A stretch of DNA of 64,000 nt from Mesotaenium endlicherianum (GCA_009602735.1 WELA01010281.1:25043-89042); one strand, 5' to 3'; positions 34,864-47,099 are shown, numbered from the stretch's first letter. Numbers and translations: made by a program. Notes: generated by a model from the letters alone, not told the origin.

Positions 34864-36542
34864 CTAAGTACCAGGGACTCGATCTTTTGGGGAGCGAGAC
34901 TTGGAACCGGATCTTCTTCTCCTGTCTGATGGCCTTTTGAAACCTGGGGGCTCAGACCAGGGTGAACCAAGGGGTGAACGCAACAACTGGGCAGCCTGCT
35001 CTTGCACTGTCTGCAAGTTGATGGAGATTGCCCTCTCTTGTGCACCTCTCAAACTGACAGGGACATACACTGGCATACCGAAGGGGTGCTGCATGACGTT
35101 GGCTAGGGGTACATGCCCTCTATGAGAGGGGGATGCTGGTTGCCCTCTGGCTGCCTCCTTGGCAGCCCTTCTGTCTCCTCTATCTGGCTGAGTCTCACCT
35201 CCTGGGGCCGAACTCCTCTGCTGAAGCTGCCCTACGACTGGAGATTTGGGTCTCTGGGTGGGCTGGTATCCCCCAGCTGCTGCAGGGTTGCTTGTGCAAA
35301 GGCACTTTCAATCTGCTGTAGATTGGAGGATGTAGCGGGGGTCTATGCCTTAGCAGGGCTAGACTCCTCTCCGGCGCCTTCCTCCTCTTTGTCCTCCTGT
35401 TCCTCTAAGAATTTTGGAGTCTCTTTGGTCATCTTCTCCAACCGTTCTTGAGAAAAAGAGTTTCCCACTGACCTCCCCCTTTTGGATGCAGGTGGGGGTT
35501 GCTGGGTCCTCACCGCATACAGGTCTTTCTCCCCTTGCTTACTTGCCCATTTGGCATAACCGTGCTTCCCTTTAGAGAAAGAATCTCTAGCCCTGGTCCT
35601 ATCCTCCTGTGTCTCCTGACTCATGCAGTCCCTGACTCCATCCAGTCGTGGATCCCATGCTGCAACGTGAGGTGGCAGCACTATCTTCCCCCGCAAATCT
35701 GCCAGGAAATCGTCTTCCTCAGCTCTGTCATTTTGTTGGTCCTTCATGGTGATGGTCATCTATCGCCAGTCAGTGGGCTGTAGAAAGAAAGCAGGATCCG
35801 TCCTCTTCAAAGTACAGGAGTACCACTGACCTGCAAAATCCAACTGGCTGGTCTCCCTTGCCAAGAACTCCTAGCTTCTTCTCTCCACCTCGTTATACAT
35901 GGCCTTGAACCGGTTGTGGGAAGTGGCATCCTTTAAGCTGTCTGTATGCATAGGGATCAACCTGATGACCCTGTCTGTGCCCCAGATCCAAAGTATTGGC
36001 ACTGTTTCAGATTAACCTATCTGGGCCAATACTTTGGCCTCCCATATTGTATGTCCCACCATCCTGGCATAGTCATGGTACAGTAGAAACCCTGTGTCGA
36101 CCTCTATGTACTCGTCAGGACTTTGGGACGTCTCCCCCTCCCGCTGGAGTATGTCCCTCTGTGACTCACTTCGGCTTCTCTGGGCGTACTTGAAGGCTTC
36201 CTCCAAAAGATCATAGCCCTTGCCCATCACTGTGTAGCGGTAGCTTTTGATTCTCCTCTGTTCCTTCTCAGCCCGTTGCTTCCGCCTCTCCTCAGCCAAC
36301 GTTTGTTCCTCCGCCTTCCTGGCTTCCTCTGCAACTTTTTTGTCCTGCTCCTACGGTCTATGCTTGGCCTGTTCTACCTCCTCCTTCCTCTTCTGAGCCT
36401 CCCGCTGTAGTCGGAGTCGCTCTGATTCTCGAGAAGAGATGGAGGATGATTTGATGTCGCCATGGAACTCCTTGTACTTCGCCTGCGTCTCGCCCGCCCT
36501 TCTTTTCCTCTTGAGTTCAGACAATTGAGTCATCTTGCTCAT
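34864..36542 (-). pseudogene. Gypsy-2b extra frame after pol (ORF3), unknown function
   Basis: This frame occupies the place between chromodomain and 3' LTR, where some LTR elements carry an env or accessory gene. From its start at 36542 it is rich in Lys/Arg/Glu/Gln with coiled-coil character (KRKRRAGETQAKYKEF, LRLQREAQKRKEE). Then come a block with YRYTVMGKGYDLLEEAF, FLLYHDYARMVG and FKAMYNEVERRSWEFLARE, an acidic region with FLEEQEDKEEEGAGEE, a conserved MPVYV segment, and a basic Arg/Ser-rich tail (KSRSPKDR). No signal peptide or membrane anchor is evident in this copy, so it does not look like an envelope. It has a few breaks. I recognise no known domain. Confidence 0.65.
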
Positions 36543-36778
36543 TCATACCGTAATGGAGTTAGAGTAGTCATGATTTCATGCACAGGATTGAGTACCTTGA
36601 CATTGAAGAACGTAGTAGAGGGAGTTAGAGCATGCAATACCTGGTGTAAGTAGATTGAAAGTCCGAGTGTGCTTGTGAGAGAAGTGAGTGCGAGCGTAAT
36701 CGAGTGGAGGATGGATATGCGAAGGCAATCGGCAATCGGCTAATTTCCGAGATGTTTATCCCACTCCCTCCAACTTAA

Positions 36779-37613
36779 TGTTTATGTCCTATCAATGTGC
36801 TTAACTCGTGGGTAGGCGGAGCCGTCGTCTGTCAACTGAACAGTTAGGACTTCAATCATCCGACCAATTAATATGGTCGTTAAACCTAGATCCGTAAATC
36901 CCAACTTAACGAGCTTCCCACGAAGCGGCGCACCTTGCGCCGTGGTCAACCAGGTGGTCACTAGGTACATAGCAGGCTGGGATCTCGTGGGCCCTCGTTC
37001 TGGACAATAGGCCTTAGAGTGGGATTTTCTACTTGCAAGTCTTGTGTGCACTTTTGAAGTCGTTATTATGACCAGCTTTCACGAAAATTGGCATGGCTTC
37101 TTTGTCTGTGCTGCAAAGGGAGCAAACTAGAACTTTTTGGAAAGGTCTCGTCAAGATGCGTCCTTTGCTGTTAAGTTTGCTCAATTTGGAGTCGTACTGA
37201 CAGAGTTATGCCCTCTGACATTTCGGGGTCACATAGCGGACAAAATCCATGGTTTTGCACCTAAGTCAGTGGGATGTGTTTTAGCTACACTATGGTCATC
37301 TGAATGAGAGCGCCTTTGCTATTTAGTCCTCTAATGTTGTGTATGTGCTTATACATGCTTGTATGCCTAGTAGACAAGAGGCCATGAGTTTCTAAAGGAG
37401 AAGCTCTAGTCCTCAAGTTCGCCTCTTTCTTGTGCCTTGTTTTAGCGTGCAACTATGGCACACTACGATGATTGAGTCAATGGGTATGGATGAGTAAACG
37501 GAATTCATTGTACGGCCAAAGATCGCTCCCTAGTTTTACACGCTTCCACCAATCTCTGATTTTATATATGTAAATGAATTATATGTATCCTTAATAAGCA
37601 AGATTCATTTCAG
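36779..37613 (+). repeat. LTR-4 fragment within Gypsy-2b
   Basis: Same family as 15370-16302 and extends about 300 bp further, to an end aagattcatttca much like the Gypsy-2 LTR end. It replaces the pol region of Gypsy-2b. Confidence 0.7.
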
Positions 37614-38214
37614 TGGGTCTCTGTCACGCAACAATGCCATCATGAACCTTTTGTCCTCATGTTGGGACTGATACATGCTCGCTATTTGCGATTGCATTTG
37701 CACAAATAAAGCTCCCTGATCTACTTTCTGAGGTGGTAGCCCAACAAACGCAGCAGCAGCAACATTAGCTCAATCAGTCACAGCTTCGGCATTCCCGATT
37801 GTTACCGCTCCGGCTATGGCTGTTGCACTCAGTTGTCTGCGAATTTGAGGGAGAGGTATAACAGTAGGCACAACAGGAGGTTGGTTTCGGAGATTGGCCC
37901 TCTCTGCACTCTGCTCTTCCCACGTCCTTTCATCAGGGGCCCTCCTTTTTACTGCCTCTTCTACCTCTTTGGCTAAACGCCCATCTTCAGCAAGCTGAGC
38001 TGCTACTGCAGCAAGAGCTGCTGCCTTCTCCGCAACTTCTCTAGTTCCTGCATCCTGCAGCATTTCTAAGTAGGTACAGGGTCCAAAGACGCGACTTTCG
38101 TCTTGTCCTTCCACAATGTTATCATCGTCCTCACCCTCCATTTCCCGAGAGTTGCTAGCTTGAGACCTAGTCCTTACCATATGAGACTACTGTGATAACT
38201 CGCTTTGATACCAC

Positions 38215-38737
38215 TGAAATGAATCGACTTACCAATAGGCGATTAACAATTAATAAAGATTTCTATATCAGCGAGTAATCTTTATGGTATTTTCTGTTAA
38301 CTGATTAAATAGCAAAGGACGACACGCCAGCAGCAAACAATACTCGTAAGTGAAATGCAAGTAAACTAGCATCAATGATGCAATCAGTAAACTCATACAT
38401 AAGCAAGGCTAGAATACAGTGCGTATCAATGGCTTCTCGCCTTGAATTCAAATATCTCTCAGTAAGCAGTACAAAAGAGTTGGCCTCGTTTCCGAATGCC
38501 GAACTCGAGACCAATACCTAGCATGTGTACATGCAATGAGTTTACTGTTCAACGGCAAGTGCGATGGCACCGCCTACCCAGGAGTTAACCACGTTGGTAG
38601 GACCTCGGCTAACCAAATTTACAACCATCTCCCATCATCCCGAATCGCCATCCACCCATGGGTGTCATCTGGCCACTCATCTAGCACACCACACTTAGAT
38701 GCATAACTAGGCAGTTCGCTGCAACCGAGTACGGCAG
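38215..38737 (-). repeat. Gypsy-2 LTR part, cut by Gypsy-1b
   Basis: Begins tgaaatgaatcgac next to the primer site of 2b and breaks off at ...gtacggcag, exactly where Gypsy-1b starts. Its five border bases read ctgcc on the - strand, equal to the left flank of Gypsy-1a. Confidence 0.88.
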
Positions 38738-39240
38738 TGTAGTGAAACAGATAGATAAAGTACTTAGTAAAACAGAATACTTTATCTATTCAAGACAAGG
38801 ATCTTTGAACACAAGTGGTAGCTTCTTGAAAGAGAGATGGCTTCTTGAAAGTTAATATATTTCTGGATTTTGGCAAGTACAAGAGTGATTCTGGAATGTC
38901 TTTCTATGTTCTAGCTCTTGTTTATATACTTGCTACATAAGTAATTTCTAGGAAGGTGTATGTTGATGTGTTGGCACCCAACACATCCCAAAACTTGCCA
39001 CCTCTTTCTAGAATAATGTACACATGTCCTTTTGACCTAAAAATGGCACATCTGACTTTTGCCACATGGAGTTCTTCTAGGTCTTTCCTCTAACTTCGAA
39101 AATGCCTTGGAAGGTTCAAAGGACATGAACCAAGTTACTAGAGTACCTATTCACACTTGACTCCACACAATACTACTCCAAATATATTTGAAAACATTAA
39201 AATATATGCAAACTAATATATAATAACTCAAATCACTACA
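38738..39240 (-). repeat. Gypsy-1b 3' LTR
   Basis: 503 bp, ends tgtagtg/cactaca. Next to the polypurine tract at about 39241-39253. Confidence 0.95.
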
Positions 39241-40009
39241 TCACCCCCCCGATAGAAAAAGCGACGTCTCGGCGCGTCAAGTCAGGTCTTACACATGTGG
39301 AGCAAACTAGTCAACAGTTTCAAGTCAGATGCCACACATGTGAAGAGGACTAGTCAAAGGCGCCAAGTCAGGTGCTACACATGTAAGGTAGACTAGGCAA
39401 GGTCGTAGGTGGTGTGACCTTATTGGCTAGCCTACTCCTTAATGATAAAGAAAATTGTACAAGTTGGCCCAGAATCTGCCACGAACTCAAAAATTCATAG
39501 CGGCCACAGAACTGCTCCAAATCTGAAAATTCGAGTGCCAGACGGACCGCGTCGGAGAACTCTACCGGGTCACCAAATTTGAGAGCATTCTCATTTCTGG
39601 AGTGTCGTTGAGAGCTGAGAGAGTAGGCACTCCTCCAAATCTGTGCAGAAACTTCTGAAAATCATAAGTCCTTCTATACTTCTCCAAATTCTGCAAACTA
39701 AGTCTCAAACTGGGCGCTGTAAGATGTTCTACCAGAGTCTTGAGTTTCAGAGCATTCCAAGTTCAGGGGAAGGCACAATGTCAGAAGGCATATTCTGTCC
39801 TAACAATGCCAGCAGCCTGACCCCCTTCTACTTAGAGCATCATATCTCTCTCACCAGTGCTCCAAATTGAGCAAACTTGGACTCTAAATGACCGGCTACT
39901 CATGGACTACAGCCAGGTAAATTTTCAGAATTTATTATGCAGAGACCTATTACCAGTAGCAGTTTTAGTTTTCTGTCCAGAAACTGCGAGAAGAGAAGAG
40001 TGTCTAATG

Positions 40010-43000
40010 TCAATTTTTCCTCTTTCTTGTTCTTGCAGGCTGCCTCCAAGGGGTCTTCTGCTGCTTCTTGATGGTGGCAGGCTGCCTCCCTGAAGTCTTC
40101 GGGCTTCTAGTAGAGAGACTTGGGGCTGGTCCAAGATGGGGGTTGGCGGCATGGAAGCGCTTCAACTTTCTCTGAACTTTGTCAAGGTAGTGCGCCGCCA
40201 CCCAACTATTCTCCGAATCTGGATATCCTTTCCACTTGATCAAGTATTGCTGCTGTCTCCTGAAATTTCTCATAGCCACTATGTCTTCCACTTCGTACTC
40301 CAAATGATCATCCACTATTGTTGGGGCTGGTGGGGTTGTCACACGTCCTGGGAACTTGTTGTCGGGTTGCACATATGGCTTGAAGAGGGAAGCGTGGAAT
40401 ACGGGGTCGATGTGCATAGTCTGGGGAAGTTCTAGCTTGAAAGCAACGGGGTTGACTTGCTGGATAATCTTGAAGGGTCCCAAATACTTGGGAGAGAACT
40501 TGCTGCCGGCAGGCCTGTTGTTCAGGGAAATGTTCTTGGATGATAGTAACACGTTGTCACCCACTCTGTACGTAATTTCTCTTCTGGATCTGTTCGCCAC
40601 TCTTGCTTGAGCATCTTGCGCGTGTTGTAGAGCTTTCTTCGCTGCTGTAAGGGCTGCTTCTAATGTCTCCATAAAATCTGTGGCTGCAGGTACTTCATCA
40701 TGGCCAGCCGTGAAGCTCAGTGGCGTGGTCGGATGGAAGCCATAGTTGAGGAAGAATGGGGACTCTTGGGTAGAGGCCTGCGTAGTGTTGTTGTAGGCAA
40801 ACTCGAGGGGGGTCAAGTACATGTCCCAGTCTTGCTCGAGGGTAGACACGTAGGCCTTTAGAGAGGTCTTTAGGGTACGATTCATACGCTCGGTTTGCCC
40901 ATCTGATTGTGGGTGGTAGGCAGTAGACATATCCAGCGATGTACCCAAGTTCTTGAAGAGATTTTTCCAGAAATGGCTTGTGAATCTTGGATCTCTATCT
41001 GACACAATTCTTGATGGTAGTCCATGGAGTCGGAAGATGTTGTCAAAGATGAGTCTTGCAAGTTGTGGTGCTGTAGCCTTAGTCGTCGTGGGAATAAAAT
41101 GAGCCATCTTGGTAAGTCTGTCCACCACCGTGAGTATTGCATTATGGCCTCGAGGTGTCACGGGCAAGTCCACGATAAGGTCCATTGAGATGTCCGTCCA
41201 TTGTCTTTCGGGGATTGGTAGTGGTTGGAGGAGTCCTCCCGCCTTTTGCGATGATGGCTTGATTCTTTGGCATGTGTCACAGCTCCTGCAGTACTCCTTG
41301 ACTTGCTTAGACATGCCTGGCCAACAATAAGTCCTAGCTAGAACGCCCGTGGTCCTTAGGATTCCAAAGTGTCCTCCAAGAGGGTTGTCGTGTGCTTCTC
41401 GTAGAAGCAAGAGCCGGAGGTCTAAGTCATTAGGAACACATCTCTGGCCCGTATCTTGCCTCACCCAATAATTGCCTTCTTGCTTCTTGCATGGGTCCAA
41501 GGCTGCTTCTCCGTTCTTGTAGTAAGGGTCTCTTTCATAGGCGGCTGAAAATCGAGCTTCCAGATCTGTCTTCAGGGATACCATCACTGCATTTAATTGC
41601 AGTCTTGAGAGGGGGTCAGCCGGGTTTGTCTTGCCGGGCTGGTACTGAATCGTGATGTTGTATTGTTGCAAGTATCCGCTCCATCTTGCTTGTCTCCTTG
41701 AGAGATACGGCTGCGTCTGGAGGTGCTTTAACGCCTCGTGGTCCGTGGTGACCAGTACTTTGCGTCCTTCAACGTAGCAGCGCCAAACCTTCAAGGCATG
41801 TACAATCGCCAATGCCTCTCGCTCCGTGGTTGTATAATTTTGCTCGGCTGGATTTAGCTTCCTTGACTCGTAGGCGATGGGCTGCAGTCCCTTGCCTTGG
41901 TCTTGAAGCAGGATTGCTCCTATTGCATAGGAAGATGCATCGGTGATGACGTGGAAGGGCCAATCTGGGTTTGGACTTGGGAGTGTGAGCACCGGGGATG
42001 TGGTCAATCTTCGCTTTAACTCTTGAAATGCCTCTTCCTCTTTCTCGGTCCATGTATATAGCCTGTCCTTCTTGAGTAGATCTGTCAGGGGGGCTGCTAT
42101 GTGCGAGAAGCCTTGGATGAATTTTCTGTACCAATTGGCAAATCCCAAGAATGACTGGAGTTCTTTCTTGGTCGTGGGGGTTGGCCATTCCTCCACCACC
42201 GTGGTCTTCTTGGGGTCTATCTTGATGCCATCAGCAGTCACGTGGAGACCTAGGAACTCCACTTCTTGTTTGGCAAACTCGCATTTTGACTCCTTCGCAA
42301 ACAGCTTGTTTTGCTTCAATACTTCAAGGACTTCTTTCAAGTGTCTCGCATGCTCTTCAAGGGTCTTGCTGTAGATAAGGATGTCATCGATGAATACCAC
42401 CACAAATCTGTCCAACATGGGCTGAAATATGGTGTTCATCATAGTCATGAAAGTTGCTGGCGCGTTGGTGAGTCCAAATGGCAGGACCATGAACTCAAAA
42501 TGTCCATATCTTGTCCTGAATGCCGTCTTCTCTATGTCCGGTTCTGCGATGCGAATCTGGTGGTAGCCGCTCCGTAAGTCAATCTTCGTGAAGTACTTGG
42601 CTCCAACCAGCCGGTCCATGAGCTCATCCATGCGCGGCAGCGGGTATCGATTCTTGATGGTGATCTTGTTGAGGGCGCGATAGTCCACACACATCCTCAA
42701 GGTACCATCTTTCTTCTTGACAAATAGCACCGGGGCTCCAAATGGCGACTTGCTAGGTCGAATGAAGCCATGCTCCAGTAGCTTCTTGATTTGCTTCTTG
42801 ACTTCGTCTAGCTCCGTGTATGACATTTTGAACGTAGGCCGAGAGATGGGCTTGCTTCCGGGCTCCAACTCTATCTTGTGGTCTACGAATCTTTTGGGGG
42901 GTAGGCCCTTGGGCAATTCCGGGGAGAACACTTCTTTGTAGTCCTCAAAGACTTCTTGTATCTCCTTGGGAACGGGGCTGCCTTCTTGACTCTCGATGTC

Positions 43001-43675
43001 TTTCTTGATGTCTTTTGGCGTGATCAAGGCCAAAAGAAGCTCGTGTCCCTTCCTCACAAGTCTCTTGAGTTGGAGGGCGGACAATAGTATCTCGTGTGCC
43101 GGCTTCTGGATGTCTTGGGTCTGGATATTCTGGATTGCGCGCAAAATACAGATTCTTGAAGTGATGTCATTCTTGATCTTGATAGTACCGGTCCTCCAAT
43201 CAACTTGGGGGTTGTGCTTGGTCAACCAAGGCGTCCCTAGGATGACGTCGTACTTGCCCAATTGCATGGGGGAGAACACTACTCTATCCTTGAAGGACTT
43301 GATAGAGAGTGCCAAGGGGTACGTCTTCTTGGAAGGGGTAGTATAGGAGAATCCATCGGGCATCATAATCTCCTCGTCGTGGTCAAGAGTTCGCATAGTA
43401 ATACCGTGCTTGGTGGCAAAATCTGCAGCAATGAAGTTGCCTTGAGCTCCGCTATCCACCAAGATGTGGACCTTCTCTCCTCCAAGGTAACCTCTCAAAC
43501 TCATTGGGGCTGGAACGTCGTCTTCAACGGGGGTCTCCACCTCACTTGGCGTGTTGCCTTCTCGTGAAGTGGGTCTTGGGGTGGTAGGCTCCTGGCCTAC
43601 CGGCGCTGTCCGTTTTTTGACAACTTTTTGGGGCATGAAAGTGCACGATGGCCCTTTTCCTTGCAATAGAAGCAT
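40010..43675 (-). CDS. Gypsy-1b pol polyprotein
   Basis: 1221 open codons with the same domains as in 1a: protease DSGA, reverse transcriptase FIDD, RNase H, integrase with zinc finger and D,D,E core, chromodomain. The only protein difference from 1a that I see is one Glu/Lys exchange before [10 protein letters not shown]. It lies in the -1 frame relative to gag. Confidence 0.95.
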   Translation of the reverse strand: MLLLQGKGPSCTFMPQKVVKKRTAPVGQEPTTPRPTSREGNTPSEVETPVEDDVPAPMSLRGYLGGEKVHILVDSGAQGNFIAADFATKHGITMRTLDHDEEIMMPDGFSYTTPSKKTYPLALSIKSFKDRVVFSPMQLGKYDVILGTPWLTKHNPQVDWRTGTIKIKNDITSRICILRAIQNIQTQDIQKPAHEILLSALQLKRLVRKGHELLLALITPKDIKKDIESQEGSPVPKEIQEVFEDYKEVFSPELPKGLPPKRFVDHKIELEPGSKPISRPTFKMSYTELDEVKKQIKKLLEHGFIRPSKSPFGAPVLFVKKKDGTLRMCVDYRALNKITIKNRYPLPRMDELMDRLVGAKYFTKIDLRSGYHQIRIAEPDIEKTAFRTRYGHFEFMVLPFGLTNAPATFMTMMNTIFQPMLDRFVVVFIDDILIYSKTLEEHARHLKEVLEVLKQNKLFAKESKCEFAKQEVEFLGLHVTADGIKIDPKKTTVVEEWPTPTTKKELQSFLGFANWYRKFIQGFSHIAAPLTDLLKKDRLYTWTEKEEEAFQELKRRLTTSPVLTLPSPNPDWPFHVITDASSYAIGAILLQDQGKGLQPIAYESRKLNPAEQNYTTTEREALAIVHALKVWRCYVEGRKVLVTTDHEALKHLQTQPYLSRRQARWSGYLQQYNITIQYQPGKTNPADPLSRLQLNAVMVSLKTDLEARFSAAYERDPYYKNGEAALDPCKKQEGNYWVRQDTGQRCVPNDLDLRLLLLREAHDNPLGGHFGILRTTGVLARTYCWPGMSKQVKEYCRSCDTCQRIKPSSQKAGGLLQPLPIPERQWTDISMDLIVDLPVTPRGHNAILTVVDRLTKMAHFIPTTTKATAPQLARLIFDNIFRLHGLPSRIVSDRDPRFTSHFWKNLFKNLGTSLDMSTAYHPQSDGQTERMNRTLKTSLKAYVSTLEQDWDMYLTPLEFAYNNTTQASTQESPFFLNYGFHPTTPLSFTAGHDEVPAATDFMETLEAALTAAKKALQHAQDAQARVANRSRREITYRVGDNVLLSSKNISLNNRPAGSKFSPKYLGPFKIIQQVNPVAFKLELPQTMHIDPVFHASLFKPYVQPDNKFPGRVTTPPAPTIVDDHLEYEVEDIVAMRNFRRQQQYLIKWKGYPDSENSWVAAHYLDKVQRKLKRFHAANPHLGPAPSLSTRSPKTSGRQPATIKKQQKTPWRQPARTRKRKN

Positions 43676-44877
43676 AGTCCAGCCGTCATGAGAGCTTCTT
43701 TTTCAGCCGGGGAGAGTCTTGCTTTCACTCCTTGCTGGTTTCTTGCATCATAAGTGTCATTGGAGGGTCTTCCACTCTTCCGGGCAGCCGCGGGGTCCCT
43801 TTTAATAACTCCGATTTCCATGGGTGTGGGTCCAGATTCGGATGTGGAAGGGGCTGCGTACACCCGCGTCGTCGGTACCCGTGAAGATGAAGGCACGGAG
43901 TGCTTGAAATCCAAGGTATCCACCTTTTGGGCCACTTCAATGATCTTTGAGAAGTCCGTCAAGTCGCGTAACTCCACTTCCTTTGCCACCTTGGGTTTGA
44001 GGCCAAAGATGTAACGGTCAATCTTCTCCTCGAGAGACATGTTGGGGATCTCAAGAGTGAGGGCGTGAAATCTGGATGTATACTCTTGAACGGACGTCGT
44101 TTGCTTGAGATGGTGGAGCTTTCCTCGGGCAATCTTCTCCGCATTGATGGGCATGAATTGCTTCTTGAGGGCCTCACGAAAATCTGCCCATCTTGCATAT
44201 GATGGTGGGGGCTCTTGGCCGAGCATGGGGTGCGCCATAGCTTGATATATAGCCGCTTGATAGTTACGCCACCATGATGTTGCTGCTCCTCTAAGTAAGG
44301 TAACGGCAAAGGGAACGTAGTCCTCCTCGGGTACTTCAAGGAACGCGAGGTACGTCTCCACTTGGTAGAGCCATAAATTCAGGTTGGCACCTTTCCCGGG
44401 GTTGAAAGTGTCGGGTTTGCCGGGCTTGATGAGTTTCCTTGCTCTCGTTGGCTCTTGTGGAGGCGCTTGAGCCGGGGCTGGATTTTGAGCATTGCTCGCA
44501 ATAGGGGCAACCATGGCAGCCATAGCTTCTCTTGACGCTTGCACGGTTGCTTCATAGGTGGCCAAGCCCACTTGGTTGTGGACGGTCATTAGGAAGGCTG
44601 CCCACTCATTTGCGGGAACTCCTTGTGGTGGGGTCAACTTTGCTATAGCGGCTGCCACGGGATTTGACGGTGCTCCTCCTTGTGGTGCTTCTTGTTGTTG
44701 CAGATTTCCTTGAGTAGGCTCTCCCATCGACGCTGGAGGAGGGTGTGCTCCTCCTTGTGGTGCTTCTTGTTGTTGCAGATTTTCTTGAGTGGGCTCTCCC
44801 ATCGGCGCTGGAGGAGGGTGTCTTGGAGAGGAAGGGCTTCCTTCGAAAGCTTGCTGTTGGTCTTGAGGATCGGCCAT
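43597..44877 (-). CDS. Gypsy-1b gag
   Basis: 426 residues, same protein as in 1a, with the two-fold N-terminal Pro/Gln-rich repeat and one CCHC knuckle. The slippery heptamer at 43612-43618 (read on the - strand) is in the same phase as in 1a. Confidence 0.94.
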   Translation of the reverse strand: MADPQDQQQAFEGSPSSPRHPPPAPMGEPTQENLQQQEAPQGGAHPPPASMGEPTQGNLQQQEAPQGGAPSNPVAAAIAKLTPPQGVPANEWAAFLMTVHNQVGLATYEATVQASREAMAAMVAPIASNAQNPAPAQAPPQEPTRARKLIKPGKPDTFNPGKGANLNLWLYQVETYLAFLEVPEEDYVPFAVTLLRGAATSWWRNYQAAIYQAMAHPMLGQEPPPSYARWADFREALKKQFMPINAEKIARGKLHHLKQTTSVQEYTSRFHALTLEIPNMSLEEKIDRYIFGLKPKVAKEVELRDLTDFSKIIEVAQKVDTLDFKHSVPSSSRVPTTRVYAAPSTSESGPTPMEIGVIKRDPAAARKSGRPSNDTYDARNQQGVKARLSPAEKEALMTAGLCFYCKEKGHRALSCPKKLSKNGQRR

Positions 44878-44914
44878 CTTCTTGTGCTACCAAAGTGCCT
44901 AGCTCCGATACCAC

Positions 44915-45419
44915 TGTAGTGAAACAGATAGATAAAGTACTTAGTAAAACAGAATACTTTATCTATTCAAGACAAGGATCTTTGAACACAAGTGGTAGCT
45001 TCTTGAAAGAGAGATGGCTTCTTGAAAGTTAATATATTTCTGGATTTTGGCAAGTACAAGAGTGATTCTGGAATGTCTTTCTATGTTCTAGCTCTTGTTT
45101 ATATACTTGCTACATAAGTAATTTCTAGGAAGGTGTATGTTGATGTGTTGGCACCCAACACATCCCAAAACTTGCCACCTCTTTCTAGAATAATGTACAC
45201 ATGTCCTTTTGACCTAAAAATGGCACATCTGACTTTTGCCACGTGGAGTTTTTCTAGGTCTTTCCTCTAACTTCGAAAATGCCTTGGAAGGTTCAAAGGA
45301 CATGAACCAAGTTACTAGAGTACCTATTCACACTTGACTCCACACAATACTACTCCAAATATATTTGAAAACATTTTAAAATATATGCAAACTAATATAT
45401 AATAACTCAAATCACTACA
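44915..45419 (-). repeat. Gypsy-1b 5' LTR
   Basis: 505 bp. Followed on the + strand by gaatg, i.e. cattc on the element's own strand. Confidence 0.95.
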
Positions 45420-45612
45420 GAATGTGTCACCAAGCTGACTTAAGTCAACAGGCTGACCCAATTGACTTCAGCCTGTTGCTCTCGACTGCGTCCTTAAACT
45501 AAGTATTACAAATCTAGTAAATTTAATATTTAATCAAAGTTCAGCAGGTTGAATTTATTTAACTACTTACCTCAATGAACATTATCCTTATCCAATATAT
45601 TGATTCATTACA
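45420..45612 (-). repeat. Outer part of Gypsy-2c 3' LTR
   Basis: Ends tgattcattaca at 45612, next to the polypurine tract. It shares caggttgaatttatttaac with the LTR at 57151-57880. The rest of this LTR has been displaced to 12847-13389. Confidence 0.82.
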
Positions 45613-45728
45613 ATCCTTCCAAGTTAATTTGTTGTCGACTCGACAATACCTGTTAACTATTTGACTGCAACAAAGTAAATTACATGCACACCAAAGTATA
45701 CTGACTCTAAACAAAAACAATTGACATA

Positions 45729-46882
45729 CTAAGTACCAGGGGCTCTATCTTTTGGGGATCGAGCGCTGGACCTGGACCTCCTTCTCCTATCTGGTGGTCT
45801 CCAAAAACCTGGGGGCTCAGACCAAGGTGAACCAAGAGGAGAACGTAGCAACTGGGCAGCCTCCTCTTGAACAGTTTGCAAGTTGATGGAGACAGTCCTC
45901 TCCTGTGCAGCTCTTAAACTGACAACAACATATACTGGCATGCCAGAAGGGTGCTGCATGAGATGGGCTAAGGGCACAGTATCTCAAGAAATCCCGCTGG
46001 CTGGTTTCCCTTGCCAAGAACTGCCAGCTTCTTCTCTCCACCTCGTTATACATGACCTTGAACCGGTTGTAGGAAGTGGCATCCTTGAAGCTGTCCGGGT
46101 CCATAGGGAGCAATCTGATGACCCTGTCTGTGCCCCAAATCCCAGGTATTGGCATGGCTTCATATTTGTGTATCTGGGCCAATGCCTTGGCCTCTCGGAC
46201 CGTATATCCTTCAATCCTGGCATAGTCATGGTACAGTAGGAGCCCTGTGCTGACCTCTATATACTTGTCGAAGTTTGGGGATGTCTCCCCCTCCCGCTGC
46301 TGTATGTCTTTTGTGACTCACTTTGGTTCTTTGGGCATGGTTGAAGGCTTCCTCCAAGAGATCAAAGCCCTTGCCCATCACCGTGTAGCGATAGCTTTTG
46401 ATTCTCCTCTGTTCCTCCTCAACTTGCTGCTTCCGCCTCTCCTCAGCTTGCCTGTCTTCGTCTGCCTTCTTGGCTTTCTCTGCAACTTTTCTGTCTTGCT
46501 CTTCCTGCCTCAACTTGGCTTGTTCTTCCTCATCCTTCATCTTCTGAGCCTCACGCTGCAGTCGGAGTTGCTCTAATTCCCTAGATGAGATAGAGGACAA
46601 TTCGATGTCGTCGTGGAATTCCTTATACTCCGCCTGTGCCTCGTCCGCTCTTCTTTTCCTCTTGAGTTCAAACTTCTGGGTTATCCTGCTCAAACACAAC
46701 ACAACTGAGTTAGTGAAGTTGTGATATTGTGCACAATCATTGAGTTCTTTGAGAAGTAAGAACGTAGTAATGAGAGTTACAGGGTAAGCAATACTTGGTG
46801 TAAGTAAGCGGAAAGTGGGAGTGTGCTTGGGAGAAGTGAGTGTGAGAGCAGTTGAGAGTGGAGGATGGATATGTAAAGACAA
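45729..46882 (-). pseudogene. Gypsy-2c extra frame after pol (ORF3), unknown function
   Basis: A shorter version of the frame in 2b: the same KRKRRADEAQAEYKEF coiled-coil start, a Glu/Lys/Gln-rich helix of about 80 residues, YRYTVMGKGFDLLEEAF, IPGIWGTDRVIRLLP, FKVMYNEVERRSWQFLARE, then a MPVYV segment and an Arg/Ser-rich tail (RRRRSRSSARSP). It lies on the same strand as gag and pol, downstream of the chromodomain. Conserved blocks in two independent copies argue that it was once a real gene of the family. It has a few breaks. Confidence 0.65.
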
Positions 46883-47099
46883 TCGGCCGGTTCTCGAGGT
46901 GTTATCCCACTCTCTCCAACTTAATTTTTAAGGTGGGTTGCCTGTCACAACTGTCACTTTCTGTCACTAACTGTCACTTTCGGGCACATTTATGATTTCC
47001 CCTCCAACTTAAATGGAGACAGGACCTCCTGTTACCTTCCCATGTCAAGTGAAATGACAGTTAAGGAGGTAACCCAGCCTCCTGAAGGTCCAAGCGTTT

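Larger units (their letters stand above)
34753..38214 (-). mobile_element. Gypsy-2b internal region (pol lost, LTR-4 piece inside)
   Basis: On the - strand: primer site next to 38215, gag start (MVRTRSQASNS, 38180 down to 37770) and a little more gag to 37614, then an LTR-4 fragment (36779-37613), then the third frame (36542 down to 34864) and the polypurine tract. The whole of pol is absent. A defective copy. Confidence 0.85.
38738..45419 (-). mobile_element. Gypsy-1b: second full-length Gypsy-1 chromovirus, appears whole
   Basis: 6682 bp, inverted relative to Gypsy-1a. The 3' LTR is 38738-39240 (503 bp) and the 5' LTR is 44915-45419 (505 bp). They differ by two substitutions and one 2-bp indel (under 1 percent), so it is young. 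The primer site is at 44902-44913 and the polypurine tract follows 39240. Gag is identical in protein to 1a, and pol differs by one residue of 1221. The flanks are cattc at its 5' side and ctgcc at its 3' side: unmatched, and the mirror image of Gypsy-1a. Confidence 0.97.

Noticed and set aside
34864-36542. Envelope gene for the Gypsy-2 third frame
   Set aside because: Position fits, but the frame is charged and coiled-coil-like, with no clear signal peptide or membrane anchor.
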